Below the pieces are notes generated by a model. That model saw nothing but the letters and a program-made list of their open reading frames with translations. It was not told the origin of the DNA and searched no databases. 64,000 nucleotides of DNA. Origin: Hydrogenophilales bacterium CG_4_10_14_3_um_filter_63_21. Its GTDB lineage: Bacteria > Pseudomonadota > Gammaproteobacteria > Burkholderiales > Thiobacillaceae. Made by a program: the position numbers and the translations under genes. This document shows, piece after piece, positions 8,600 to 18,157 of this stretch (position 1 is the first letter of the stretch; each line of letters starts with the position of its first letter). Location of the stretch: assembly GCA_002784045.1 (NCBI GenBank), contig PFJX01000137.1, positions 22,894 through 86,893 of the forward strand, in the 5' to 3' direction.

Positions 8600-9257
8600 T
8601 CAGGGAAGGCGAATGCTGGCGGTTTGGCCGGCGTAGGTGCCGGCGGAGCGGGGAATGGCGACATCGAGGAGGACGCGGCCGGCCGCGAGGGCGGTAACGG
8701 CGCGCACGCGCCCGCGCACGGTCTGACCGGCGATTTGTACGCTGGCGTCCGCGCCGAGGCGCACGCCGGCCGTCTGGGCGGGGTCCAGCGTGGCGCGGGC
8801 CAGCCATTCGTCGGCGCGGGCGAGACTGATGACGGCGGCGGGCTGGCAGGGGGGGGTGATGACCAGGCCGGGTTCGCCGTAACGGGCCAGGATCACGGCG
8901 TCGAAGGGCGCGAGCGTGGCGCAGCTTGGCGGCGTCGAGTTCGGTGGTGGAGGAGACGGTGCGCGCATACAGCTCCTTGACCCGATCGAGGTCGCGGGTG
9001 GCGTCGGCTTCTTCCTGGATGAGGCGGTCGAGATCGGCGCGCGTTTCCGCCACACCGGCCTTGAACAAGGTGGGGTTGAGGGTGGCAAGAAGGGTGTCCT
9101 TCTTTACCGTTTGCCCCGCCTGGACGTTAACTTGTTCGATCACACCAGCCACCGGCAGGGTGAGGCTGACGCGGCCGGACCAGTCGAGCGTGGCGGGAAG
9201 GTCCAGGGCCAGGGCGTTGCCCGCGACCAGGGCCAGCGACAAGGTGCGAAGCATCAT
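8600..9257 (-). pseudogene. Efflux periplasmic adaptor (HlyD/AcrA type), frameshifted by internal deletion
   Basis: The N-terminal part (from ATG 9257) has a signal peptide and an adaptor-type half-lipoyl segment (GVIEQVNVQAGQTVKKDTLL), then the first arm of the coiled-coil hairpin (TELDAAKLRHA). Near 8915-8922 the reading frame shifts. In the new frame the protein resumes as TLAPFDAVILARYGEPGLVI and continues as a beta-barrel to a stop at 8600. The second hairpin arm, normally 20-30 residues, is missing. This fits a deletion between short repeats (CGCCACGC) that also broke the frame. It overlaps the tolC-like stop (TGATG). No RND pump gene follows. Confidence 0.8.
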
Positions 9258-10534
9258 TTCCTTTCCTCCACTTTCACCGTTTCGAGCGGTGTTCCCAGCA
9301 GGGCTTCCAGACGCGCCAGGGCGAGCGCCAGGCGGTATTCGACGGCGCGGCGGCGCAATCGGGCTGACTGGGTTTCGGCCATGCTCGTCCCCAGGTTGGT
9401 TCTGAGTTCCATTTCATACTCGGCACGCGCTTTTTCCAGGGCGAGATCACGGTAAACCGCGTTGGCTTCGCTGCCGCGCCGTTCGGATTCACGCAGAACC
9501 TGGATTTCTTCCCAGGTGTCAGCCAGTGCCTGGCGCAGTTCCTGTTGCAATTTGTCATGCCGAGCCTGGCGTTCCTGGAAGGTAGCCTGTTCGCGCGCCA
9601 TGCGGGCATCGACGCGGCCGCCCTGCCACAGCGGCCAGACGAAATTGAGGCCGGCGCGCAGATCGTCGCGGGTGCTGGCTTCGCGGCTCCAGGCGGCGGC
9701 TTCGGCCTCGAATTCCAGGCTGGGGCGGTTGTCGGCGCGCACCCCCGCGATGCGGCTTTGCGCGGCGGTCAGCCCTTGTTTCTGCGCCAGCAGGCGCGGG
9801 TTATGTGCCAGCATGTGGTCGAGCAGCAGCGCCAATTCCGGCAGCGGGCGTTCGTTGCCGGCGAGCTTGGGGTCGATCAGTTCTTCCTGCGCGGCGCCGG
9901 TGCGGTTAAGGGCGAGGCCGAGTTGCATACGTTGGTCGCGCAATTGGCGCAGGACGCCATTGCGCCGGGTTCGGCTGTCGAGGTAACGCGCCTCCAGTTC
10001 GGCCAGTTCCCATTGCGCCATCTGGCCCATGGCCTGGCGATCGCGGGCGTTGTCCCAACTGACGTAGGCGGTTGCCATGAATTCTGTTTCGGCGGCGTAT
10101 TGCATGTCGGCCAGGAGCACGGCGAAGAACTGCGCCATCAGGGTGAGGCGGCGTAGCGCCCGGGTGTCGAGCAATTGCAGGCCGCTCGCGGCGGCATCAA
10201 ACCGCGCGGCGGCCCGCCCGGTTTCCTGGCGACCGGCATCGAACAGCGTCTTGCGAGCGTTGAGGCGGGCCTGGTGGTCGGGATGGAAGCGGTCGTTATA
10301 GGCCCCGTTGCGGCCGCCGCGCAGCGCCCCTTCCAGGGTGACATGGAAGTCGTTGAGGCTCTCGGCGAGTCGTTGCTCGGCCAAGGCTGCGGCCTGCTGG
10401 GCGCGCGCGAGGTCGAGGTCGGGGTGCGGCGCCTCGGCTTGTGCCAGCACCGCTTCCAGGGTGAGGGTGGGTGCGGGTTCGATGGCCAGAGCGGTACTGG
10501 CGACGGCCGCCAGAATCAGCAGCCAGCCGGTCAT
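9254..10534 (-). CDS. TolC-family outer membrane efflux protein
   Basis: A 426-residue protein from ATG 10534, with an N-terminal signal peptide (MTGWLLILAAVASTALA) and the repeated long amphipathic helices of OEP/TolC trimeric channels. Examples are ARAQQAAALAEQRLAES and KARAEYEMELRTNLGTSMAETQ. It should span the outer membrane and periplasm as the exit duct of a tripartite pump or type I exporter. The ATG overlaps the stop of the upstream thioredoxin-like gene, and its own stop overlaps the decayed adaptor. With the adaptor broken and no inner membrane pump present, the export system here is probably not functional as a local unit. Confidence 0.85.
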   Translation of the reverse strand: MTGWLLILAAVASTALAIEPAPTLTLEAVLAQAEAPHPDLDLARAQQAAALAEQRLAESLNDFHVTLEGALRGGRNGAYNDRFHPDHQARLNARKTLFDAGRQETGRAAARFDAAASGLQLLDTRALRRLTLMAQFFAVLLADMQYAAETEFMATAYVSWDNARDRQAMGQMAQWELAELEARYLDSRTRRNGVLRQLRDQRMQLGLALNRTGAAQEELIDPKLAGNERPLPELALLLDHMLAHNPRLLAQKQGLTAAQSRIAGVRADNRPSLEFEAEAAAWSREASTRDDLRAGLNFVWPLWQGGRVDARMAREQATFQERQARHDKLQQELRQALADTWEEIQVLRESERRGSEANAVYRDLALEKARAEYEMELRTNLGTSMAETQSARLRRRAVEYRLALALARLEALLGTPLETVKVEERK

Positions 10535-11067
10535 CGTTTGCTGGCCTGGTGCTTGTAAATATTGAACGGTTGCGTCTTGTAGGCGCCTTCCACCACATAA
10601 CGCCCAAGCAGCAGGAACTCCTCGGGCGTCTGTGTGGCGCCAGTGAAGCGGGTAACAAGGCGGCCTTCCAGGTCGAAGAACAGGAAGGTGGGGGTGGCGC
10701 GCGCCCGGTTGGCCAGGGCGAAGGCTTTTTCGGTGGTGGCGTTGCCCTGGAAGTCGGTCATGTCGGTGCCGCCTTTTACGTCCACCGTGTAGATGAGGAA
10801 GTGCTTGCGAAACCAGTCCTGCACTTCGGATTGATTGAGCACGGTGCCCTTCATGCGCGCGCAGAATGGACACTCTTCCATTTCGAACATGATCAGCACG
10901 CCGGCCTTGCCTTCTTGTTTGGCGGTGGCGAGCTCTTCCTTGAAATCGCCCATCTTGGACATGAAAAAATGGCTCATCGGATCGCGCGCTTCGGCCAGGG
11001 CCGGCTGGAGCGGGACGGCGAGCGTGAGCGTGAGCGCAAGGGCGAGCCAGCCCATGGGCGTCTTCAT
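10531..11067 (-). CDS. Secreted thioredoxin-fold protein (SoxW-like)
   Basis: A 178-residue exported thioredoxin-like protein. It has a signal peptide with ALA cleavage at about residue 25, then a thioredoxin fold with a CPFC redox motif (FEMEECPFCARMK) and the cis-Pro strand RATPTFLFFD. The CxxC spacing and length resemble SoxW, the periplasmic thioredoxin linked to sulfur oxidation gene clusters, though no sox genes are in the window. Gene overlaps tie it to a TlpA-like gene upstream and a TolC-like gene downstream. Confidence 0.8.
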   Translation of the reverse strand: MKTPMGWLALALTLTLAVPLQPALAEARDPMSHFFMSKMGDFKEELATAKQEGKAGVLIMFEMEECPFCARMKGTVLNQSEVQDWFRKHFLIYTVDVKGGTDMTDFQGNATTEKAFALANRARATPTFLFFDLEGRLVTRFTGATQTPEEFLLLGRYVVEGAYKTQPFNIYKHQASKR

Positions 11068-11513
11068 TTTTTGCCGCGGATGTAGCGTTCGATGGCGTCG
11101 CGGGTGATGGCGCCGACGTTATAGGCCACCTGTTTGCCCTTTGGGTTGTACAGGTAGGTGGTGGGTAGGCCGGGAACGTTGCCGACCTGGGTGGCGAGTT
11201 TGTAGTTGCCCAGCACCATCGGGTAGGAAATCATCATCTGTTCGGCGAACTCCAACACCTCTTTGGGGTCGCGGTAATCCATCGCCACGCCGATCACCAC
11301 CAGGTTGTTTTTCTTGTTTTCATGCAGGGTGACCAGGTCGGGAATTTCCGCCAGACAGGGCGGGCACCAGGTGGCCCAGAAGTTCACCAACACCCACTTG
11401 CCCTTGTATTTCTCCAGACTCTGGGCCTTGCCCTTGCTATCGGTGAAGGAGAAGGCCTGGGCGGCAAAGGCGCTGGTGAGTAGAAAAATAAAGACACATA
11501 GACGCGAGCTCAT
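11064..11513 (-). CDS. TlpA-like periplasmic thiol-disulfide oxidoreductase
   Basis: A secreted thioredoxin-family protein of about 149 residues (start chosen at the ATG giving MSSRLCVFIFLL...; alternatives lie 2 and 4 codons upstream). It has a signal peptide, a catalytic WCPPC motif (NFWATWCPPCLAEIP) and the cis-Pro region GLPTTYLYNP. It probably reduces disulfides in the periplasm. It is translationally coupled to the SoxW-like gene, so the two may work as a reductant pair. The start codon is uncertain because no strong ribosome site is visible. Confidence 0.82.
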   Translation of the reverse strand: MSSRLCVFIFLLTSAFAAQAFSFTDSKGKAQSLEKYKGKWVLVNFWATWCPPCLAEIPDLVTLHENKKNNLVVIGVAMDYRDPKEVLEFAEQMMISYPMVLGNYKLATQVGNVPGLPTTYLYNPKGKQVAYNVGAITRDAIERYIRGKK

Positions 11514-11559
11514 GGGCATGTCCAAAAAAATGAATGAGACCGGGCGGTCTCGCGAGGGT

Positions 11560-12123
11560 TCAGTGGGATTTTAGGTCGTGCCCGGCGGGCTGTCCGCCGT
11601 GTCCGTCGGCGGCATGGGTCAGGTACAGCGCCAAGCCGATCAGCGCCACCGCGCCGGCCAGATAGAGCAGGTCAAGGGCGCTGCCTACTTTTAGCTTTAG
11701 CGCCAACTCGAAGATGGTGACGATCATGATCATGATGATCACCTTGGCCAGGCGTTGTTTCAGGTCGTCCAGGCTGCGGACTACCAGAATGGCGCTGGAT
11801 GCCTTGCTGTGCTGCGCTTCGTCGATGTCGCTGATGAACAACTCATACATGCCGAGGCCGAAAATCAGCATCACCGTAGCCAGCAGGTAGCCATCCACCA
11901 CTTCCACCACGTGAGTGATGGTCTCGTCATGCAAGGCCTTGCGCGCTTCGGCGGCAAGGTCCGGGTCGGAGTAGTGGAGAATGTGGGAAACCAGATAGAC
12001 CACGTCTACCGTGGCCATGTAGAAGATGGCGAAAGCGGCGGCCATGCTCGCCACCACGGCAAAAAGCACCACATAGCGGCTGCGCCAGAGCAAGCCCTCA
12101 AAAACCTTTTCGATCAGATGCAT
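11560..12123 (-). CDS. YqhA/UPF0114 family inner membrane protein
   Basis: A 187-residue integral membrane protein with about four transmembrane segments, including YVVLFAVVASMAAAFAIFYM, YLLATVMLIFGLGMYELFI and VIIMIMIVTIFELALKL. The pattern matches the UPF0114/YqhA family (function not established). The motif ELFISDID after the second pair is characteristic of the family. The C-terminal tail is His- and Gly-rich and polar. It lies 46 bp upstream of the tlpA-like gene in the same orientation. Confidence 0.85.
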   Translation of the reverse strand: MHLIEKVFEGLLWRSRYVVLFAVVASMAAAFAIFYMATVDVVYLVSHILHYSDPDLAAEARKALHDETITHVVEVVDGYLLATVMLIFGLGMYELFISDIDEAQHSKASSAILVVRSLDDLKQRLAKVIIMIMIVTIFELALKLKVGSALDLLYLAGAVALIGLALYLTHAADGHGGQPAGHDLKSH

Positions 12124-12245
12124 CGTCGTTCTCGGTGAACTGGGGAAAATTGCCGTTCTGGGCCATTCCCCCCGAAGGTAGAATGCCGCCGTTCGAGGCG
12201 CTTGCTGCTCAGCGCTGAATTCCCTCGTAGGAGTTACGGGAACAA

Positions 12246-13817
12246 ATGCAACCCAGATTCGTCCTGCCCGCTCGTGAGCCGGCGCGCACTATAAACGTGG
12301 AGTCAAAACCCAGGCAAGTTGACGCGTGGGTTTTGCGCTTGCCCATGTCCAACCCCACCCAGGCGGGGGAGGAGTTGGCCGATTACCTGGCTACCCTCAA
12401 TCGTGCCGGGGTTTCCCACGATGCGCGCGCCAAGGTGATGGAGCGCCTCGATCCCGTGGTGGAGGAGGTGACCGGCTCACTGCGCGAACAATACGGCTCG
12501 GTTTCCCTCCCCCTGCCGGCCAAACAACGCCACAACGCGGAACTGGCGCAACGCCTGCTACTGGAAACCGCCGACTGTTACAAGGCGCTGACGCTGGACT
12601 GGACCGGCAAACGCTTCCACCTGTTTGGTGGCAATCCGTTGCCGCGCTATCTGCAACGCATCCTCCTGGCTTTGCAATCCGTCCTGGAAGTCTGCTACGA
12701 AACCCACGAATCCTGCCCCCACGGGCTCTGGGTGGATATGCACCAGACTTACAACTATGCCTTGCGTAATGGCCTCAAGGAGGTAGTGCCGGAGGGCAGC
12801 AAGCACATGCTGTCGCTGGAGCAGATCTATCTGGCCACCCTGCTGCTGGCGCTGGCCGATCCCTATCACTTTCCGCAAAGCGAACTGCTCTGGGCCAAGG
12901 ACATCATCGCGCGCTACGCCAATCTGGCGCAGTTATACCCCACCAATGAATCTACCAAGGGCAAGGCCGGCCTGTTCCTGGTCGAGGTCAACACCGACAC
13001 GCCGCCCCTGCCGCTCGCTCGCGAGCCGCATCCCATGAACCCACGCTGGGATTTGTTGCTCACCACCACCGATCTGGCCAAACATCTGGCGCTGCTCAGC
13101 AGCCACCTGCGCGGCCAGGAAGACATCGAGAAACTCGGTCTGCCCGAGGCCGCGCGCGACCCCGCCTACGCCACCATGTTGCGCCGCCTCAAGCTCAACT
13201 GGGGCGCTTCCCTGCAACGCATGGCGCAGCGCCGCCGGCATCAGAACGGGCGGGAATTCGAGGTGAGCTTCGGCCTCAAGTCGGTGCACAGCCTGATTTC
13301 TCCGCCCACCGCCAGCGATGCCATTGTCTACGGCAGCGGCAGCCATGATGCGCCGCCGGTTCCATTACGCTGCAATACCGTGAACGACAGCATGGGTGGC
13401 CTGGCCTTGCGCCACAGTGGCCAAGGCGTGCAGATCCGGGTCGGCGATGTGGTGGGTATGCGCCAGGGCAACTGCACCTGGAGCATTGGCCTGGTGCGCT
13501 GGTTTCGTATTCCCGCGGCGGGTGAGGTGTATTTCGGCGTGCAGCTTCTGGCGCCCCAGGCGGACGCCGTGCAATTGCGCCGTCTCGACAACGGCCGCCA
13601 ATGGCCTGGCCTGTTATTGCTGCCTAACCCGGTTACCCGCCAAGCCCCCATGTTGCTCTCCCTGCCCAGCGCCTTCGGCCCGGATATTTCGGCCGAGGTG
13701 AGGACAGTGCGGGGCAAGCAGACCATCAAGGTGGATAAACGCCTGGAGTCCACGCCCAGCGTGGATGTCTACCGCTTCCAGATGGAACCTCCCGCGCCGC
13801 CGACAGCAAGAAGCTGA
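12246..13817 (+). CDS. Conserved protein of unknown function with a PilZ-like C-terminal barrel
   Basis: A 523-residue cytoplasmic protein with no signal peptide or membrane segment. The N-terminal two thirds is helical (for example AGEELADYLATLNRAGVS, then DCYKALTLDW). The C-terminal 130 residues form a beta-rich module (QIRVGDVVGMRQG, WSIGLVRWFRI, EVYFGVQLLAP) that resembles PilZ-type domains, but I see no clear RxxxR plus DxSxxG c-di-GMP signature. I took ATG 12246, with TAGGAG upstream; the stretch before the internal ATG 12345 still looks protein-like. It stands alone on the plus strand. I recall betaproteobacterial homologues only as unnamed proteins. Confidence 0.6.
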   Translation: MQPRFVLPAREPARTINVESKPRQVDAWVLRLPMSNPTQAGEELADYLATLNRAGVSHDARAKVMERLDPVVEEVTGSLREQYGSVSLPLPAKQRHNAELAQRLLLETADCYKALTLDWTGKRFHLFGGNPLPRYLQRILLALQSVLEVCYETHESCPHGLWVDMHQTYNYALRNGLKEVVPEGSKHMLSLEQIYLATLLLALADPYHFPQSELLWAKDIIARYANLAQLYPTNESTKGKAGLFLVEVNTDTPPLPLAREPHPMNPRWDLLLTTTDLAKHLALLSSHLRGQEDIEKLGLPEAARDPAYATMLRRLKLNWGASLQRMAQRRRHQNGREFEVSFGLKSVHSLISPPTASDAIVYGSGSHDAPPVPLRCNTVNDSMGGLALRHSGQGVQIRVGDVVGMRQGNCTWSIGLVRWFRIPAAGEVYFGVQLLAPQADAVQLRRLDNGRQWPGLLLLPNPVTRQAPMLLSLPSAFGPDISAEVRTVRGKQTIKVDKRLESTPSVDVYRFQMEPPAPPTARS

Positions 13818-13885
13818 GGGCAGCCTGGCGGGGCTAACGGTCATGGCGGCCAGGAATTCCCCGGTTGATGAAACCGGTCGCACTT

Positions 13886-13952
13886 GTAGCGCCGGCTTCC
13901 AGCCGGCGTCTTTCTGATTAGGCCCACGAAGCCGGCTGGAAGCCGGCGCTAC
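13886..13952. repeat. REP-like palindrome, GTAGCGCC family, copy 3 (double)
   Basis: The largest copy of this family: two perfect 22-bp arms (13886-13907 and 13931-13952), each itself containing a smaller inverted repeat of GCCGGC around TTCCA/TGGAA. It lies between the convergent 523-residue protein gene and the ferredoxin gene. Confidence 0.85.
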
Positions 13953-13980
13953 AGGAGGAACGTGAGCTTGTTCCACGTTA

Positions 13981-14011
13981 AAGAAAGTGCGGTCGAGCCG
14001 CGCTTTCTTTA
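13981..14011. terminator. Bidirectional terminator-like hairpin
   Basis: AAAGAAAGTGCGG ... CCGCGCTTTCTTT forms a strong stem with A-rich and T-rich flanks on both strands. It is placed between a plus-strand gene ending at 13817 and the ferredoxin gene ending at 14030 on the minus strand. Confidence 0.7.
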
Positions 14012-14029
14012 TGGGTGGCGGCAGGCGTT

Positions 14030-14779
<750 letters not shown>

Positions 14780-14783
<4 letters not shown>

Positions 14784-15334
14784 GCAATCTCCAACAGACA
14801 GAAGTGGGATTGGCCCGCCCGGCCCTGGCGCAACACGATCATGCCAGGCGGCGCCAGCGGAGCGGGCGATTCGGCGTAGATTCTACCGTCAGGCGCTAGA
14901 CGTGTCGCCGCGAGCGAAAGGGTGCTTTGTAACAAATCGCTGGCAAAGGGCGGGTCGAGGAAGATCAGGTCATAGGCTTCACCAGGCCGTGCCAGGTAGC
15001 TTCGCGCATCGCGGCGCAGCACTTCGATACCGGATGCCGCCAGGGTCCGCGCATTTTTCAGCAAAGCCTCGTGCGCGCGGCGTTCCTGTTCCAGCATCAC
15101 CACGCGCGCGGCACCACGCGAGGCGGCCTCGAAGCCGAGCGCCCCACTGCCGGCGAAAACATCCAGGCAGACCAACTCATCGAGGCGTTGGCCGAGCCAG
15201 TTGAACAGGGTTTCCCGCACCCGATCCGGTGTCGGCCGCAAGCCAGGCAGGTCGGGAAAATACAGCAGCCGGCCGCGGTAGGCGCCGCCGATGATACGGA
15301 CGCGGTTATTTACCCGCTGCGTCAATCTGCCCAC
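14780..15334 (-). CDS. rsmD: 16S rRNA (guanine966-N2)-methyltransferase RsmD
   Basis: A SAM-dependent enzyme of 184 residues modifying G966 of 16S rRNA. The start is GTG 15334. Motifs are RIIGGAYRGRLL (N-terminal family signature), LDVFAGSGALGFEAASRGA (SAM loop) and LIFLDPPF (catalytic NPPF-like motif IV, here DPPF). It overlaps the upstream M16 peptidase by 29 bp and coaD by 4 bp, making an M16-M16-rsmD-coaD-ferredoxin run. Confidence 0.95.
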
Positions 15335-16727
15335 CGACGATCACCGTGCTCATCGCCGCCGGCCGCACCCGCGCGCGGAAGGCGCGCAGGATGTCGTCAC
15401 GGCTCACCGCGTCCACCCGGGCCGTGTAGGTGTCCAGCCAATCCAGCGGCAGCCGGTAGAAGCCGATCATGGCCAGGTATTCGAGAATCTTCTTGTTGCT
15501 GTCGATGCGCATGGGGAAGCCACCGATCAGATTGTTCTTGGCCTGGGTCAGCTCGACCTCGCTGGGGCCTTCCTTGAGGTAGCGCTCGACTTCCGCGCGG
15601 GCGGAATCCACCGCGTCGTCGGTCGCCTGGCGCCGGGTTTGCAGGCCGATCTGGAACGGCCCTAGTTCGCGCATCGGCATGAAGTAGCTGTAGACGCTGT
15701 AGGCCAGGCCTTTCTTGTCGCGGATGGCCTTGGTCAGGCGCGAATCAAAGCCGCCGCCACCAAGGATGTAGTTGCCCACGTACAGCGGGAAGTAATCGGC
15801 GTCCTCGCGTTGCAGTCCAGGCAGGCCCATGAACAGATGGCTTTGCGTGGCGTGATGGGGAATCACCTGTTGTTTGCCACCGGGTTTGCCATCATTCACT
15901 GCCTTGACCGGCGGCAGGGGCGCGGGCGCGGCGCCAGGCGGCAGGCCCATGGCGAGCTTTTCCGCCAGGGCTTCCGCTTCCGCGCGGTTGATGTCGCCCA
16001 TCACGGCGATGACCATGTTGTGTGCCCGGTAATAGGCGCGATGGAAAGCCACCAGATCGGAGCGGCTTAGCTTCGCCACCGTCGCCACTTCGCCGCTTTC
16101 GTTTAGCGCATAAGGGTGGTCGCCATAGATCGCGGCCTGGAAGGCTTTTTCGCCGATGTGTTCGGGAAGTGTTTCAGCTTCCTGTAAAGCGGCGATGACG
16201 CGCGCTTTTTCCCGCTCCAGGATGCTGGCATCGAAGCGCGGCACGGCCAGGATGGCGGCCAGCAAGTCCAGCGTCTGATCGCGTTCCGCCTTGCCGGAGA
16301 GGGTGCGCACCTGGAAACCGGCGCGGTCGGCATCGAGGCGGCCGCCCAGATTAGCGCCCACGTCGGCCATTTTTTCCGAGATGTCGCGCTCGTCGTAAGT
16401 GCCCGCGCCCAGCGTCATGGCATGGCGCGTGAGGCTGGCGAGGCCGGATTTCTCGCGGCTATCACGAGCGCTGCCGGCATCGAAATCGACGCTGATATCC
16501 AGCATCGGCAGTTCGTGGTTTTCCACGAAATAGACGCGCGCGCCCTGCGGCGTGCTCCAGTTTTGGAGGTTGAGCCCGGCCAGGGCCTGCGGCGGCAGCA
16601 GCAGCGTGGCGAGGAGAGCAGCGCCCCCGGCTCGGAAAAATCGCCCGAGCCGCCCCCCGCGGGGGCCAAGTCGTTCTTGGGGCGGCCCGGCGAACAACTT
16701 GAGAGAAAGAATGCGCTCAATTCGCAT
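15306..16727 (-). CDS. M16 peptidase family protein, non-catalytic partner
   Basis: A 473-residue exported M16 (pitrilysin/processing peptidase-like) protein. The position of the zinc motif reads LTRHAMTLGAG, with no HxxEH, so this is the inactive partner that pairs with the active M16 coded directly upstream. Both M16 half domains are visible; the C-terminal R/Y pair region is GLAYSVYSYF. Odd: between the start (MRIERIL) and the hydrophobic signal (LLATLLLPPQALA) lie about 25 residues coded by a GC-rich dispersed repeat (16637-16700). The secretion signal is thus unusually long. It overlaps the partner gene by 11 bp. Confidence 0.88.
   Translation of the reverse strand: MRIERILSLKLFAGPPQERLGPRGGRLGRFFRAGGAALLATLLLPPQALAGLNLQNWSTPQGARVYFVENHELPMLDISVDFDAGSARDSREKSGLASLTRHAMTLGAGTYDERDISEKMADVGANLGGRLDADRAGFQVRTLSGKAERDQTLDLLAAILAVPRFDASILEREKARVIAALQEAETLPEHIGEKAFQAAIYGDHPYALNESGEVATVAKLSRSDLVAFHRAYYRAHNMVIAVMGDINRAEAEALAEKLAMGLPPGAAPAPLPPVKAVNDGKPGGKQQVIPHHATQSHLFMGLPGLQREDADYFPLYVGNYILGGGGFDSRLTKAIRDKKGLAYSVYSYFMPMRELGPFQIGLQTRRQATDDAVDSARAEVERYLKEGPSEVELTQAKNNLIGGFPMRIDSNKKILEYLAMIGFYRLPLDWLDTYTARVDAVSRDDILRAFRARVRPAAMSTVIVGGQIDAAGK
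16637..16700. repeat. GC-rich dispersed repeat inside the M16 signal region
   Basis: On the minus strand GCCGGGCCGCCCCAAG is followed 10 bp later by CCCCCGCGGGGGGCGGC. The same arrangement occurs at 42937-42976 in the flhG/fliA spacer. Here it is translated in frame near the N-terminus of the non-catalytic M16 protein. Confidence 0.65.
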
Positions 16728-18075
16728 GGCGGCCTCCTAAGCCCTGGTGGGCGGGTTTGTGGGTATCCAGTGGTTGCGGGTCGAGCCGCGCCACGGTCAG
16801 TGTGCTGTCCACCAGATATTTGCCGGCTACCGCGCGTACCTGTTCGGCCGTGACTTCCTTGAGTTTGCGGAAACGGGTGTCACGCGCTCGGTAATCCAGC
16901 CCGGCGGTGCTCCACTCGCCAATCAGCATGGCTTGGTAGAACAGGGAATCCTGTTGGTAGACCTGGCTCGCCAAAACTTGCGCTTTGACCCGGGCGAGTT
17001 CCTGAACGCCGACGCCGTCGCGGACGATGCGGGCGATTTCCTGTTTCAACGCGGCTTCGACTTCCGCCACCGTGTGGCCCTCGGCCGGCGTCGCATCGAC
17101 CATGAACAGGGCGGGGCCGCGCGCGACGGGGTCGTAACCGGCGCTGGCCTCGGTGGCCACACGTTGGTCACGCACCAGTGACTGGTTCAGCCGCGCGGAG
17201 GCATGGCCATCGAGTACCCCGGCGAGAATTTCCAGTGCATAGGGATCACTGTCCTTTTCCGGGTTGGCCAGGGTCGGTGCCTGCCAGGCCAGCGCCACCA
17301 CCGGCAGCTTGGCCGGCGCCTTCACCGTCACCTGTTTGCCGCCATTCTGCTCGGGCTCGCGCAGCGGCTTGCGCCGCGGCAACGACCGCGCGGCCAGCGC
17401 GCCGAAATACTGCCGCGCCCAGCCGAATACCTGAGTGGGGTCGACATCGCCGGCCACCACCAGGGTGGCGTTGTTGGGCACATACCAGCGCTGATACCAG
17501 TCACGCGCATCGTCCACATTCATGCTCTTGAGATCGTCCATCCAGCCGATCACCGGGTGCCGATACGGATGTGCCTGGAAGGCCGTGGCCATCAGCCCTT
17601 CGTACAGGCGCGCCTGCGGGTTGTCCTCGGTGCGTAAGCGCCGTTCTTCCATGACTACCTGGATTTCTTTGGCGAATTCATCGGCGGACAAGGAGAGATT
17701 CGCCATGCGATCCGCTTCCAGTTTCAGCGCCAGTTCCAGCCGGTCCTTCTGCAAGGTCTGGAAATAGGCGGTGTGGTCATGTGCGGTGAAGGCATTCTCG
17801 CGGCCGCCAGCGGCGGCGATGCGGCGCGAGAACTCGCCCGCCGGCACGTCCAGGGTGCCCTTGAACATCATGTGTTCCAGGACATGCGCGACACCGGTCG
17901 TGCCGTAGCTCTCGTCCATGCTGCCGGCGCGATACCACACCTGGGATACCGCCACCGGCGCGCGGCGGTCGGTCTTGACGATGACCCGCATGCCGTTGGC
18001 GAGGGTCTGTTCGACGATTTCGGCGTGGGCTGTAGCCGCAAAAACCAGGCTCAGGGTTATCAACAATCTCTTCAT
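16717..18075 (-). CDS. M16 zinc metallopeptidase, catalytic subunit
   Basis: A 452-residue periplasmic zinc peptidase. I start at ATG 18075 (MKRLLITLSLVFAATAHA, a signal peptide); the track start at 18111 adds an unlikely leader. The inverted zinc motif is intact in VAHVLEHMMFKGT (HxxEH), with the distal Glu in the ENAFTAHDHT/LE region downstream. It probably forms a heterodimer with the following non-catalytic M16. It is divergent from ftsY with about 80 bp between starts. Confidence 0.9.
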   Translation of the reverse strand: MKRLLITLSLVFAATAHAEIVEQTLANGMRVIVKTDRRAPVAVSQVWYRAGSMDESYGTTGVAHVLEHMMFKGTLDVPAGEFSRRIAAAGGRENAFTAHDHTAYFQTLQKDRLELALKLEADRMANLSLSADEFAKEIQVVMEERRLRTEDNPQARLYEGLMATAFQAHPYRHPVIGWMDDLKSMNVDDARDWYQRWYVPNNATLVVAGDVDPTQVFGWARQYFGALAARSLPRRKPLREPEQNGGKQVTVKAPAKLPVVALAWQAPTLANPEKDSDPYALEILAGVLDGHASARLNQSLVRDQRVATEASAGYDPVARGPALFMVDATPAEGHTVAEVEAALKQEIARIVRDGVGVQELARVKAQVLASQVYQQDSLFYQAMLIGEWSTAGLDYRARDTRFRKLKEVTAEQVRAVAGKYLVDSTLTVARLDPQPLDTHKPAHQGLGGRHAN

Positions 18076-18157
18076 GGGGGGCAAGCCAAGGCGGGGTAAC
18101 GGGGGGCGCATGATAGAATTTCCAGGCTAATAACGCAGCCTCTGACGCACATTCCCC

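Noticed and set aside
8900..8930. Programmed frameshift in the efflux adaptor
   Set aside because: There is no slippery sequence, and a structural element is missing at the junction, so a deletion is the better explanation.
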